A stretch of DNA of 58,372 nucleotides from an uncultured Anaerolineae bacterium (GTDB lineage Bacteria; Chloroflexota; Anaerolineae; J036; Brachytrichaceae). Position 1 is the stretch's first letter; the number at the start of each line of letters is the position of its first letter. A model generated the notes under the pieces. It was not told where the DNA came from. It worked only from the letters and a program-made list of their open reading frames with translations, and made no database searches. The DNA lies in contig CALHLE010000039.1 of NCBI GenBank assembly GCA_938034415.1, positions 1 to 58,372 on the forward strand, written 5' to 3'. Shown piece by piece: positions 43,201-51,284 of the stretch. The position numbers and the translations under genes were made by a program.

Positions 43201-45062
43201 TGGCCGCCGAACTCGGGCCGTTCCCCGGCTATGAGCGCAACCGCGAGCACATGCTGCGCGTGATCCGCAACCATCGTCGCGCCGCCTACAACGCGCCCGC
43301 GGAGGAGTATGAGGGCTTGAGCATCCCGCCGATGGGCATTGACCCCGCGCACTGCCCGCCCGACCTGCTCAAGGCGGCCCGCGAGGACGCCGACCGCATG
43401 CTGGCGCTGGGCGAGCAGCACGGCTATCGCAACGCGCAGGTCACCGTGATCGCCCCTACGGGCACCATCGGCCTGGTGATGGATTGCGACACCACCGGCA
43501 TCGAACCGGACTTCGCGCTGGTCAAGTTCAAGAAGCTGGCCGGCGGCGGCTACTTCAAGATCGTCAACCAGAGCGTGCCGCCGGCGCTGCGCCGCCTGGG
43601 CTACAGCGAAGCGCAGATCGCGGACATCGTCAAGTATGCCGCCGGGCACGGCACGCTGGTCGGATGCCCGTTCATCAACCCCGAGTCGCTCAAGGCGCGC
43701 GGTTTCACCGACGAAGCATTGGCCAAAGTCGAGGCGGCGCTGGCGACGGCCTTTGAGATTCAGTTTGCCTTCAACAAGTGGACGCTGGGTGAGGATTTTT
43801 GCAGGAACGCCCTCGGCTTCAGCGACGCGCAATTGAACGACTACAAGTTCAACATGTTGGAGGCGCTCGGCTTCAGCAAGGCCGAGATCGGCGCCGCTAA
43901 CGATTACGTGTGCGGCACGATGACCTTGGAGGGCGCGCCGCACCTGAAGGCCGAACACCTGCCGGTGTTCGACTGCGCCAACAAGTGCGGCAAGTACGGC
44001 AATCGCTTCATCTCCCCTGAAGGGCATATCTTGATGATGGCAGCGGCGCAGCCGTTCCTCAGCGGCGCGATCAGCAAGACGATCAACCTGCCTAACGAGG
44101 CCACGGTCGAGGACGTGGCGAACGCCTACATGCTGTCCTGGAAGGTCGGCCTCAAGGCCAACGCGCTGTATCGCGATGGGTCGAAGCTCAGTCAGCCGTT
44201 GAACACATCGAGCGATGAGGCCGAGGAAGCCGCTGCAGAGCTGGTGGGCGAGGCGGCTCAGCAATTGCCGGTGACGCCGCAGCAACAGCAGGTGATCGAG
44301 AAGGTCGTCGTGCGCTATCTGGCCAAGCAGCGCCGCCTGCCCAACCGGCGCACCGGCTACACGCAGAAGGCGAAGATCGGCGGCCAGAGCATCTTCCTGC
44401 GCACCGGCCAGTACGAGGACGGCACGCTGGGCGAGATCTTCATCGACATGCACAAAGAAGGCGCCGGCTTCCGCAGTTTGCTCAACTGCTTTGCCATCGC
44501 CGTATCGCTCGGCCTACAGTATGGCGTGCCGCTTGATGAGTTTGTGGATCAGTTTGTGTTCACCAAGTTCGAGCCGTCCGGCGTCGTCACCGGCAACGAT
44601 CGCATCAAGATGGCGACCAGCGTGATTGATTACATCTTCCGTGAGCTGGCCATCACCTATCTCGGTCGCGAAGACCTGGCCCACGTCGGCGCGACGGGCA
44701 CGGCGTCGGAGTCGCCTGAGCCGGAGTATCTCGACGAAGAAGTGATCAGCGAACGCGCAGCGTCGCCTACTCAGTTACGCTTGCCCGGCCGCGCCTTCAA
44801 CGATGAGACGGCGCAGCAGAACGGCCACGCGCGCGTTGGCGCGCACAAGAGGACCGACAACGGCCAAGCGGGTTTGCGGGCTGCCGGGAGCGCCTCCGCC
44901 AACGGCGTCGCGGCCGTCGCCGGCCGCAGCGAGCAGGCGCGGCTCGCGCGCCTGAAGGGCTATGAAGGCGACCCGTGTCCCGAATGCGGCGCATGGACGC
45001 TGGTGCGCAATGGAACCTGCTTGAAGTGCGAAACGTGCGGCAGCACCACCGGCTGTTCGTAA
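40212..45062 (+). CDS. nrdJ: Cobalamin-dependent class II ribonucleotide reductase NrdJ, interrupted by an intein
   Basis: The 1616-residue precursor becomes about 1211 residues after removal of a 405-residue intein (192-596). It reduces ribonucleotides using adenosylcobalamin. The first redox cysteine follows the intein (Cys597, [11 protein letters not shown]). The thiyl-radical cysteine is in NPCSEY (Cys883 in the precursor) and its redox partner in DTACNLASL (Cys894). The barrel continues through [18 protein letters not shown]. The C-terminus carries a CPECG...CLKCETCG...GCS tail that relays electrons from thioredoxin. There is no N-terminal ATP cone. It follows nrdR closely. AAAGGTG precedes the ATG. 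A long minus-strand frame across the 3' half is a codon-bias shadow. Confidence 0.96.
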   Translation: MKITRRFTRAGESPYADIRFVKRSSVIRNPDGSVVFEMHDIDVPENFSQTATDILAQKYFRKAGVPSATVRVRERGVPTWLQRSAPAEGATLDHGERDSKQVFNRLAGCWTYWGWKHKYFDTEEDARAFYDELCYMLAKQMAAPNSPQWFNTGLNWAYGITGPSQGHYYVDPQTGKAKRSEDAYTHPQPHACQPFNALISTPSGPLAIGEIVTQNMIGLEVFDGSEGGAGKTRVVAVKSNGQKPVYRIVLKNGVCVEATGDHLVWAADERRGVGRWLRVDQLAPGQRMRLVTTTAVEQTSEERDIAECALAGWIQGDGFVGQYDKGTNRSLTIELMTVNDEEHAYVMRLVETVFAGAHYKVRPVESGNPRLTIRRIRLYGETLRPFVEKYELLRESRDHGVPAAVRRAGRQAQCAYLRSLFQTDGAVRLRRRVSRLTAVEGPHRFAPALATVADPLALNGSSRPESAQQRELRTAVVVFTTASARLARETQALLLNLGIYARVQAGVEKRDNRRTLWFVSIGDAESRMAFREAIGFVSSDKAARLDRACSSEFAGKGLPALRDETIIRIEPVGVLPVYDIQTESGRYLCNNVLVHNCFIQSIEDDLVNEGGIMDLWVREARIFKYGSGTGSNFSKLRAENEPLSGGGKSSGLMSFLKIGDRAAGAIKSGGTTRRAAKMVILDADHPDIEAFIDWKVIEEQKVASLVTGSKLNNKHLNAIMRACHEWPDPATRFDRKQNAKLAQAIAEARRVLIPQNYIERVIQFAQQGYTSIYFPEYDTDWNSEAYATVSGQNSNNSVRVTNAFMRAVIEDKEWGLIWRTEIEKAKREGRAPKPKRMVKARELWRKIAEAAWHCADPGIQYHTTINEWHTCPADGEIRASNPCSEYMFLDDTACNLASLNLMRFYDVESGRFDVEAYRHAVRLWTIVLEISVLMAQFPSRRVAELSYEFRTLGLGYANLGALLMVMGVPYDSAQGRAIAGALTAIMHGCAYATSAEMAAELGPFPGYERNREHMLRVIRNHRRAAYNAPAEEYEGLSIPPMGIDPAHCPPDLLKAAREDADRMLALGEQHGYRNAQVTVIAPTGTIGLVMDCDTTGIEPDFALVKFKKLAGGGYFKIVNQSVPPALRRLGYSEAQIADIVKYAAGHGTLVGCPFINPESLKARGFTDEALAKVEAALATAFEIQFAFNKWTLGEDFCRNALGFSDAQLNDYKFNMLEALGFSKAEIGAANDYVCGTMTLEGAPHLKAEHLPVFDCANKCGKYGNRFISPEGHILMMAAAQPFLSGAISKTINLPNEATVEDVANAYMLSWKVGLKANALYRDGSKLSQPLNTSSDEAEEAAAELVGEAAQQLPVTPQQQQVIEKVVVRYLAKQRRLPNRRTGYTQKAKIGGQSIFLRTGQYEDGTLGEIFIDMHKEGAGFRSLLNCFAIAVSLGLQYGVPLDEFVDQFVFTKFEPSGVVTGNDRIKMATSVIDYIFRELAITYLGREDLAHVGATGTASESPEPEYLDEEVISERAASPTQLRLPGRAFNDETAQQNGHARVGAHKRTDNGQAGLRAAGSASANGVAAVAGRSEQARLARLKGYEGDPCPECGAWTLVRNGTCLKCETCGSTTGCS
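40785..41999 (+). mobile_element. LAGLIDADG intein in NrdJ
   Basis: The intein begins with Cys1 ([10 protein letters not shown]) after HPQPHA and ends VLVHN, followed by Cys+1 of the host protein (CFIQS). Block B is [11 protein letters not shown] and block F/G is [21 protein letters not shown], with the penultimate His and terminal Asn needed for splicing. The endonuclease has both dodecapeptides: LAGWIQGDG (precursor residues 310-318) and [10 protein letters not shown] (417-426), each with its catalytic Asp. All motifs look intact, so both splicing and homing may be active. Insertion immediately before an active-site cysteine of the reductase is a typical invulnerable target. Confidence 0.93.
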
Positions 45063-45101
45063 CCGGTAATGCGTCTTGATCGCCGTCCTCCTCAAAATTG
45101 C

Positions 45102-45142
45102 GGCGGGGACAAGCGCGGCTAACCCCCGCGCCCGTCCCCGCC
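45102..45142 (+). terminator. GC-rich hairpin after nrdJ
   Basis: Nested stems GGCGGGGAC / GTCCCCGCC and GCGCGG / CCGCGC lie 40 bp after nrdJ. There is no T-run. It is the last GC-rich element before composition shifts. Confidence 0.5.
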
Positions 45143-45192
45143 CGAATGCGCCGTCCTCAAACAGGAACGTGTAATAATCCCTAAGAGCAGCG

Positions 45193-45894
45193 ATGGACAT
45201 GTTTGAAGTAACGCCCAGCGCCGTCTTCGCTCATCTCTCGTCTCAGGACAAACATGGGCAAGACGACATGGGTTCGCCAAGCGCCCAATCCTTCCTCGGG
45301 GAATTAGACGCCCAAAAGCGCGGGCAAAAGATGCACGAGGCCATGTTTAGGATGTTTTATACAAACGCCGCGCTCCATAACTGGCCTTTATCTACATTGC
45401 GCGAGGGTATTGAACGATATACGCTCTACCGTGAGGCAGCGATGTCTTTTCCCCTTAATGAAAGAATATGCCTGACCGCTCGGGCAGATATCCTAGCCAT
45501 CTCCCGCGACGAAAAGCGCGCCAGAATCCTTGATTTCAAATTTCACTTTAAGACGCTGCCCAAAGACCTGCACAACAACCTATTCCAGACCATACAGGCG
45601 GATTTTTATACGATATGCTTGTGGAACGCATATCAGGAGGCCGAGGGATGGCAGGCGGATATCGCATTCGCCCATATGCTCGTCCGCGAGGAGACCCCCG
45701 TGCTGCTTTCAGTAACCAGGCGACAGGTAAGCCGGTCCGCCTTTGAAGAAAGCCTGGGTCGTATCAAGCCTTTGGCTATTCACATCTGCAACGTCCAAGA
45801 GTCCGCTGTATCGGCCCAGCCTCAACTCTCTGAAGAAGAGATGGGGCGGGTGGGGGTCGAACCCACACGCTACACAAGTAGCAGAAGATTTTAA
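45193..45894 (+). CDS. Solo PD-(D/E)XK nuclease, RecB/Cas4-like
   Basis: The 233-residue product has the RecB-family nuclease motifs in order: RGQKMHEAMFRMF (the early His motif), LTARADILAIS (motif I Asp), RILDFKFHF (D-x-K) and QTIQADFYTICLW (Q-x-x-x-Y). No helicase or Cas domain is attached and no CRISPR array is in sight. Its job is unknown; such single-domain nucleases occur in phage, defence and repair settings. The reading frame continues to 45894, so its last 17 codons are antisense to the tRNA-Leu gene (MGRVGVEPTRY is translated tRNA). The natural C-terminus may have been lost. It is the first gene of the AT-richer accessory region. Confidence 0.7.
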   Translation: MDMFEVTPSAVFAHLSSQDKHGQDDMGSPSAQSFLGELDAQKRGQKMHEAMFRMFYTNAALHNWPLSTLREGIERYTLYREAAMSFPLNERICLTARADILAISRDEKRARILDFKFHFKTLPKDLHNNLFQTIQADFYTICLWNAYQEAEGWQADIAFAHMLVREETPVLLSVTRRQVSRSAFEESLGRIKPLAIHICNVQESAVSAQPQLSEEEMGRVGVEPTRYTSSRRF

Positions 45895-45927
45895 GTCTCC
45901 GGCGTCTGCCAATTCCGCCACCGCCCC
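45842..45927 (-). tRNA. tRNA-Leu (anticodon UAA)
   Basis: Read on the minus strand the 86-base gene has a 7-bp acceptor stem (GGGGCGG / CCGCCCC), a D-arm (GCGGAATTGGCAGACGC), an anticodon stem GGAGA/TCTTC with loop CTTAAAA giving anticodon TAA, a long class II variable arm (GCTACTTGTGTAGC) and a T-arm with GGTTCGACC. The discriminator base is A; CCA is not encoded. The 3' end points toward the RecB-like nuclease gene, which overlaps it antisense. Confidence 0.95.
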
Positions 45928-46028
45928 GGAACGCGCGCCTTGAGGGAATCTAATGCCTGCGCGGTTCGTCGCCGCCTATTTTATTGCTTGTGCTTGCCAT
46001 TGCTTGTGTTTGCCCCACGGCTCACTCG

Positions 46029-46505
46029 TCATTCTTCTCTCTTGTGCCGCGAGAAAACAATTTGAGGAGAAATAACCTCGACGCGGCCGCGAAGAGATGT
46101 CATCAAGGCTTGAACGCCATTCAATCCCTCCGCCACGCCGCTTCGGTGCCGCAACCAAACGGCGGATGGAGCATAAGCCAACTCGCGGGCGATCTCATAG
46201 CCGGCCTTGTCAATCTCCTCGAAAGCCATAGACGGGGAAAATCCCTCGGCGAATTGGACGAAAATGTAGCCCGTCGCGACCGCTAATAATTCATCCCTCT
46301 GATATACCGGCAAGCCCTGCTCGCCCGCAACAAGGCGTTTTGGGAGAATGACGACCATCTGGTCGTCTAATTGGATAGGCGAGAACATGGATTGCCCTTT
46401 TGCTTGCTCCACGGGCAGGGCAATGAGGTCATTCCTTAGCGTATAAGCGGCTTGTTTATCCCTATTCTGGACGAATATCACGGGAGGGGCATCGTTTCTG
46501 AGCAT
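46029..46505 (-). CDS. Protein with fervidolysin-type (S8 propeptide-like) domain
   Basis: The 158-residue product is not a recognised whole-protein family. The C-terminal 85 residues read as a ferredoxin-like subtilase propeptide: YIFVQFAEGF at the first strand, then FEEIDKAGYEIARELAYAPSAVWLRH, a helix with GLNGVQALMTSL, and EVISPQIVFSRHKRE at the end. This fits the pattern hhVxFxxGxxxxxAxxhhxxxGxxh...VExhxPxhxh. In secreted proteases this domain inhibits and chaperones the catalytic part, but here no protease domain, signal peptide or neighbouring protease exists. The N-terminal 70 residues (VIFVQNRDKQAAYTLRNDLIALP) are unassigned. It might be a stand-alone inhibitor or a binding module. 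Confidence 0.55.
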   Translation of the reverse strand: MLRNDAPPVIFVQNRDKQAAYTLRNDLIALPVEQAKGQSMFSPIQLDDQMVVILPKRLVAGEQGLPVYQRDELLAVATGYIFVQFAEGFSPSMAFEEIDKAGYEIARELAYAPSAVWLRHRSGVAEGLNGVQALMTSLRGRVEVISPQIVFSRHKREE

Positions 46506-46664
46506 CGGGGCCTCTCTACTCTATCATCATCTAACCGCATCACCTTCACGCCCATTGTACATGTCCCTCAACGCCTGCGCATGTCCGTTGTTCGACCATC
46601 GAACACGATACGCAATAAACCCTGCGCCGTATAAAGCAGATTACCGGTTTCCCCTCCTTCTTGC

Positions 46665-46898
46665 CTATGGAGACAAAGGAGGAACGCAATAATATAAAAT
46701 TGCGGTCGCCAAAGCAATCAGGATGACGGTGCCGACCTTAGCCAAGATCGGGAACTCCATTAAACGGATGTAGTTTGCGCTCAAGATGACGCGATAAGCC
46801 GTCTTAAGCCAAAGTCCAACCACCTTCAGGAGCAAAATAGGCAGCTCCTTGAGGCTATTTAACTCGCTCGTTAAAAACTTAAAGATTAGATTGCGCAT
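46665..46898 (-). CDS. Small putative membrane protein
   Basis: A 77-residue frame with a basic amphipathic N-terminus and two hydrophobic stretches (about residues 18-40 and 50-70, ending ATAILYYCVPPLSP). No family is recognised and the ribosome-binding site is weak. It lies in a gene-poor stretch, so it may be real or chance. Confidence 0.35.
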   Translation of the reverse strand: MRNLIFKFLTSELNSLKELPILLLKVVGLWLKTAYRVILSANYIRLMEFPILAKVGTVILIALATAILYYCVPPLSP

Positions 46899-47564
46899 GA
46901 TATATATTATGCCTCATCGAGGTCGCATTTTTCGCAGCCCTGTGCCTTCACATGAGACGGTGACAGCCTTCAGCAAACCTAAGCCGGCAACAGGGGTACG
47001 ATGGTGTGATACATCCCGATCGGCGCTCCGCGCTCCTCCGCTTGACTTTATAGGAGTCACCAAAACATATCCGATTTCTAAAACACGAGGGCGCGCACAT
47101 GCACATCAAGGGGCGGATTACAACATAGACATAATAAAGACATCATTTCGCCATTCTATCTATATTCATCTTCATCCTCTCCTCGCAAGGAGGAGGCATG
47201 TCCAAAAGATGATGAAAGCGCAAGGCCAAACGCTGCCAAATCCGGTTGATGTTCTCCGATGTGTGGCATCCGAGAAGCCGCCTGTGCTTGGTCTGCGGTT
47301 ATAATGATGCATAGGCGTTGGGCAACCGTGGTTGTGACTGTTCGCAATATCGCGGCCGCAATGCCGCGCAGAATCTTAAGCGGACGACAACCGTAACTGC
47401 CCTACCTGTGGCGAGCCCGTCCGTCAGCGGCCGCATTGGAGGATCTGCTATCTGTGACAGTCAGGAAAGTTACGTCTGTCAGATACAAATGCGGTCTGCA
47501 AGACGCTTCAGGGCAAGAAGAGAATCGCGCGCATATTTGCGCACTTTCTTGATAGTAGGTTGTG
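46899..47564. other. Gene-poor stretch, first part
   Basis: No convincing gene is seen here except the decayed zinc-ribbon fragment at 47285-47457. A short CTCCTC-GCAA-GGAGGAG hairpin lies near 47180-47200. Confidence 0.5.
47285..47457 (+). pseudogene. Decayed zinc-ribbon gene fragment
   Basis: In one frame CLVCGYNDA is followed by a TAG stop, then ALGNRGCDCSQYRGRN; after a frameshift a second frame reads NCPTCGEPVRQRPHWRICYL and stops at 47457. Together these give paired cysteine motifs (CxxCG, CxC, CPxCG) like a double zinc ribbon broken by one stop and one frameshift. The intact ancestor is inferred. Confidence 0.35.
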
Positions 47565-47786
47565 ATGAGCAATAGCGAGCACTTGCGTGAGATGGTTGAT
47601 GCCACATCATCCGCGCTGGATCAGATCATCGCCGAACTAAGGAGCGCGGGCATCAGCGGCATCAGCCGCCGCGACATCGAGACGTTGCAAACTGCCGCGC
47701 AACGCTTAAGGCAAATATCCGCCCGCGTGGGTGCGACGGAAGCGCACCGCTCAACGGAACACCCTCAGAAAGGGGTATTGCGCTGA
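47565..47786 (+). CDS. Small helical hypothetical protein
   Basis: A 73-residue frame from the ATG at 47565, with a short AGG at 47557-47559 before it. The product is predicted to be two helices (LREMVDATSSALDQIIAELR and DIETLQTAAQRLRQISARVG) and a polar tail. No family is recognised. The composition looks protein-like, but there is no other support. Confidence 0.4.
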   Translation: MSNSEHLREMVDATSSALDQIIAELRSAGISGISRRDIETLQTAAQRLRQISARVGATEAHRSTEHPQKGVLR

Positions 47787-48863
47787 TCTTCCCACTCGCG
47801 CCCTGCATGCTCGCGGTTGATAGTACGGACAGGTAACGGCGTCTTAGCAACTTTCGCCGCGACAAAGCGTCGCTCCCTTTAGTGGCATGCAAGACAGGGG
47901 GGCGCACATGTGCGACGCGACATTTGGGTCAAACCCTCTTCCTGGGCGTTCCCGCGTTATAGAACCACTTGGCCCTAAGCGCGAGCGGCGAGTGTAGCGC
48001 GACGGCGCGCTTAAATGCTTGCCTCTCTCACATGTCCCTCAACTTGGAACCTCGACCGCGCATGACAAGCGGCGTCCTTCCTCTTCTGTTGTTTTTCTGT
48101 TGTTTTACCTGCACATCACGGGCTGATGGAAGTGCTCTTGGCCGGGGTAAAGGGACTCCGCACGGTGGACGTCGTTTGATGAGGTGGGGGCGTTCGCAAG
48201 CCCATCGAAGTTGAACAAGAATCGCTCGCCGCTCAAATTTTGCGTTTGCAAAATCATCTGTCTGGCAAATAGGGGCTTGGGAATTACATCGCTTGACCGG
48301 CGATGAATAGCGCAATGGTGCGCGGCGTTCGCCGCATAAATTAAACGGGCAGGGGACTGCACAACTTAAAGCGCGTCGCGAAAGATGCCGATGCGCAAGC
48401 GCAGCCCTGTTGCCGCTCGACTACGCAACTTCGTAGGCCCGGCACTTGCGAGGTCGAGATATGGCAAGCCACGTAGAGGAATGCCGGGCAAGAAGACGGG
48501 CAACAGACTTTCGTCGTGGTTGCATTGGACGATTTCGCCTCATGTTGCTGGACGTATGGGCGCATGGTATGTATGAAACGATATCGGGGGTTGGGCGGGT
48601 TTCAATTTCAAGAAGGCTCGGGACGAGGGCATACCTAAAGGACGTGATTTGGTCCTGTTTGCGTTACGGACATGCGGATGATAGGCGCGAAGGATGTGGT
48701 CGACCGGTGCGCGCGACTCAAGAAACCTGCCTAGATCCGAATAGTCATCGGTCGAGGTACAAGCACCATCCCATCGTGGGGTATCTCGGTGAGGGGGACA
48801 AGGTCATGCTTCCCGCCTGAAGGCAAGGGCGGGCTGCTGGGCAAGACGACTTGGCCTAGCAGA
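47787..48863. other. 1.1-kb stretch with no supportable gene
   Basis: Frames here are short and Arg/Cys-rich with no family motif; the longest rightward one (48446-48820, 124 codons) looks like chance or decayed coding. A 12-bp palindrome (CGCACATGTGCG, 47913-47924) and a CCCGCC...GGGCGGG hairpin at about 48815-48837, beyond the end of the leftward operon, are the only structured elements noticed. No rnpB, tmRNA or CRISPR pattern was seen. Confidence 0.5.
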
Positions 48864-49565
48864 TCAGGCCGCTTGGACGACTTGGAGGGGCGTCAGCATT
48901 TCCAGGCGATGGTCTTTTTGTGGGAGGTTGACGTGTGCGACCACTTGGCGGTCGGATAAGCGCGACGCCAGTCTTGGGGAGATAGTCGCAATATCATGCA
49001 CGTCTTGGCTTGACGTAACCAAAGTCGGAAGGCGCATTTCAAACCGGGTATCGATGATTGCGTCCACTACGTCGAGCGCCTTCTGGTTCCCCGTAATGAG
49101 CAGGTCTAGGTCGTCCAACAGGAAAGCCGGCACCTCCTGATAGGTCTGTATGACCTCTTTGATCCTACTGGGATGGGAAGAGGCGATACTGAATTTGAGG
49201 TCGTTTGCCTGAATGCCATAAACGAGCTTGCCCCCTCTGATGATTTCCCAGTACGATTCGCGCAAGATTGAGGTTTTACCACTGCCTATCGGCCCAAATA
49301 TGAAGAGGAATGGGCGCCCCGAGGCGTGATCGCCACTTATTGTCGAGTATATGAAACGACGAATTGTCTCGTAGTCGCTAAGGGCCAGATATTTTGCGAA
49401 AGGCTTACGAGTCACTGAAAAAGCAATGGAGCGGCTGCTCTTTTCGGCGGATGCTGATTCAGCCCTGGCGATGCCACTCGGGCATGCACAGAATCCTATC
49501 TGGCTGGCGTCTCTTAACAGGATATATCCCGTATCAGAGCAACGTTTGCAATTGTAGTCTTTCAT
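48864..49565 (-). CDS. DnaC/IstB-like AAA+ ATPase with N-terminal zinc motif
   Basis: The 233-residue product begins with a zinc-binding pattern (CKRCSDTGYI...GFCACPSG, four cysteines) like that of DnaC/DnaI helicase loaders. The AAA+ core has Walker A FGPIGSGKT, Walker B VPAFLLDDLDLLI, a sensor 1-like LPTLVTSSQDVHDI, and the SPRLASRLSDRQ arginine-finger box typical of DnaC/IstB. These proteins load replicative helicases or assist transposases. No replication gene or transposase is adjacent; it is the last gene of a five-gene leftward operon, 41 bp after the previous stop. Its partner is unknown. Confidence 0.78.
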   Translation of the reverse strand: MKDYNCKRCSDTGYILLRDASQIGFCACPSGIARAESASAEKSSRSIAFSVTRKPFAKYLALSDYETIRRFIYSTISGDHASGRPFLFIFGPIGSGKTSILRESYWEIIRGGKLVYGIQANDLKFSIASSHPSRIKEVIQTYQEVPAFLLDDLDLLITGNQKALDVVDAIIDTRFEMRLPTLVTSSQDVHDIATISPRLASRLSDRQVVAHVNLPQKDHRLEMLTPLQVVQAA

Positions 49566-49606
49566 ATCATCTCATTATTATAACCTATTACATTAGAAAA
49601 TAGTTA

Positions 49607-50416
49607 TCAAATTCGTTTCTCGACTAAGAATCTTGTTAATATATCTTCTCCTTGTTCATCGTTGTTGGTATTATGATATGTGTTTATATCCGTGGTGGGT
49701 TGAGGAGGAGGACTGGGTTCTGGATTCACCGCCGTTTCAGCCACCATGCCATTAACGTGCGAGAGCATGGCATCCACCGAGAGGCGCCTTCGGATAAAAC
49801 TGAGGAGGTGAAAAGAACAAACCCCTGTGTTCCGGGTTAACTGGGCAATAAAGCCGATGCATTGCTCGATAGTTTGCATCGTAAGCGTTTGATCGAGAAG
49901 GTTCCCCAACCTCTCAGCCCTCATGAGCGCGTGAATCTGGGCGAGTTCCATGCACTCCTCGCCGCTGAGGTTCAATTGTTCTTCCATCTTTGCCGCGTAT
50001 ATCGTGTCGGCTAAGTCAATTTTGGCGACCGGTTCAAAAGAAAATAGCGGACGGATTTGTTTAGGCAGTTGTCCGATATAGACCACAAGGTCATAGATCA
50101 ACGCCCATAGCCGCTCGGCTTTATACCTGATTATCAACCCCTTGATGTTTATGTTTGAAATGCGAATTAGGAGCTCAATTGACCTAAAAGCGAGGCGCTC
50201 CGCTTTCATAATCGGCTCATATCCGTAGATGTTCTCCAGATAGTCGAGCGCGGTGAATATCTCTTCAAAAGTTTTTAGGTTGTCTCCGGGGTCAAGTAAA
50301 TCCGCATACAGGCGCGCGCGCTCCGCGGTCTTGGTAATAGGCAATCGGTTTTCGCTAATCTGCCAGGTGGGGATTTTAGAGTCAAAACTCTTCCACAGGT
50401 CGCTGTAAATTCTCAT
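49607..50416 (-). CDS. Helical hypothetical protein of the accessory operon
   Basis: The 269-residue product is predicted almost entirely helical through residue 215, with AERARLYADLLDPGDNLKTFEEIFTALDYLENIYG and several AERL segments (MKAERLAFRSIELLI, RYKAERLWALIYDLV, LMRAERLGNLLDQ) spaced 35-90 residues apart. The C-terminal 50 residues are polar and Pro/Asn-rich. I do not recognise the family. It lies between the RpoA-CTD-tailed protein and the AAA+ ATPase with 41-42 bp gaps, so it is likely co-transcribed with both. The function is open; an adaptor for the ATPase is a guess from position. Confidence 0.65.
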   Translation of the reverse strand: MRIYSDLWKSFDSKIPTWQISENRLPITKTAERARLYADLLDPGDNLKTFEEIFTALDYLENIYGYEPIMKAERLAFRSIELLIRISNINIKGLIIRYKAERLWALIYDLVVYIGQLPKQIRPLFSFEPVAKIDLADTIYAAKMEEQLNLSGEECMELAQIHALMRAERLGNLLDQTLTMQTIEQCIGFIAQLTRNTGVCSFHLLSFIRRRLSVDAMLSHVNGMVAETAVNPEPSPPPQPTTDINTYHNTNNDEQGEDILTRFLVEKRI

Positions 50417-50458
50417 AGGGGCATTATAAGGCTCGATGGTCTGACTGCGCAGTTATAA

Positions 50459-51220
50459 TCAACACCGAGATGAATTTTGCTCCTTATCATTAAGAATTGC
50501 CTCAAACGCTTGGATAATCGCCGCTCGTTCCCGCTCGTCGAGGAAGATGCCCGGTTTCAATATAAAAAGGCCGTCTCTCTCGTGGTCGCGCAACGCCGCA
50601 TATAGACGGTTGATAAAAGTTATCCCGGCTTCCGCGAGCTTTCGCTTAAGCCCAATATCAAGGTGCACGTCATTTAAGGATATCGCGTCTAACTTCTTCG
50701 CCCGCTTTTTTGCATAAGCAAGATTGATCTGCTCCACGCCGGTGTAATGCGGTGTAAGGCTAAAGAGCCAGCGAAGAGAGGCGATGGCCATTTCCCTCAC
50801 TCTCTGATGGGATGGGAGAAAGACGGCATACCGGCTGAGGTCCTCAAGGGTAACTGGCTTGAGCCTTGGCCTTATCTCAATTCCCCCTAAGCTGGTCGCA
50901 TCTCCGACAGCCTCGATGATTACCTTCTCGGCCCCTTGTATATCGCGCCCAAAGAGGTCGCCTAAGCTGACCGATCTTTCTTTAATGCGCCATCCTTTAC
51001 GGATGGCCGTCGAGAGCACCGTGAAAGGGGGGGGAACGCATATGGTGAAGAATTTGTTAAAAGGAAGGCTGTCGCCAAAGATGCTCACCGCATCAAACCC
51101 GACAACGAGCGCGCCATTCCGAGATAACAACGTCGAAATCGTTAGCTCGGTCAATAACCCTAAATCCTCAAGAGTTTCGGTTGGGTCAAGGGAGTCGTTT
51201 AAAGCCCAAGTGTCAGACAT
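50459..51220 (-). CDS. Hypothetical protein with RpoA-CTD-like C-terminal segment
   Basis: The 253-residue product has an N-terminal alpha/beta part (ALVVGFDAVSIFGDSLPFNKFF, residues 37-58) and a helical middle. The last 70 residues run ISLNDVHLDIGLKRKLAEAGITF, then INRLYAAL...GIFLDERERAAIIQAFEAIL, similar in pattern to the helix-hairpin-helix fold of the RNA polymerase alpha C-terminal domain (LxLSxRxxNxLKRAGIxTVxDLL...GxKSLxEIxxxL). That suggests DNA or transcription-complex contact. No family covers the whole protein. It is the third gene of the leftward operon, 64 bp after the large helical protein. Confidence 0.65.
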   Translation of the reverse strand: MSDTWALNDSLDPTETLEDLGLLTELTISTLLSRNGALVVGFDAVSIFGDSLPFNKFFTICVPPPFTVLSTAIRKGWRIKERSVSLGDLFGRDIQGAEKVIIEAVGDATSLGGIEIRPRLKPVTLEDLSRYAVFLPSHQRVREMAIASLRWLFSLTPHYTGVEQINLAYAKKRAKKLDAISLNDVHLDIGLKRKLAEAGITFINRLYAALRDHERDGLFILKPGIFLDERERAAIIQAFEAILNDKEQNSSRC

Positions 51221-51284
51221 AAAACGTTAAAGGCGTAAATGCTCTCTTGTCATTTTCTTCATCGCCGGCTTAGTCCAATTTAGG

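Noticed and set aside
41862-44453. 863-codon open frame on the minus strand opposite nrdJ
   Set aside because: It is a codon-bias shadow of nrdJ: no family motifs, low-complexity Arg/Ala/Val composition, and nrdJ is fully supported on the plus strand.
45842-45927. tRNA-Leu as a proven integration (att) site
   Set aside because: No second copy of the tRNA 3' end and no integrase is visible within the window, so the site is only a possibility.
48446-48820. 124-codon rightward frame
   Set aside because: Arg/Cys-rich, no motif, no ribosome site, and composition unlike neighbouring genes.
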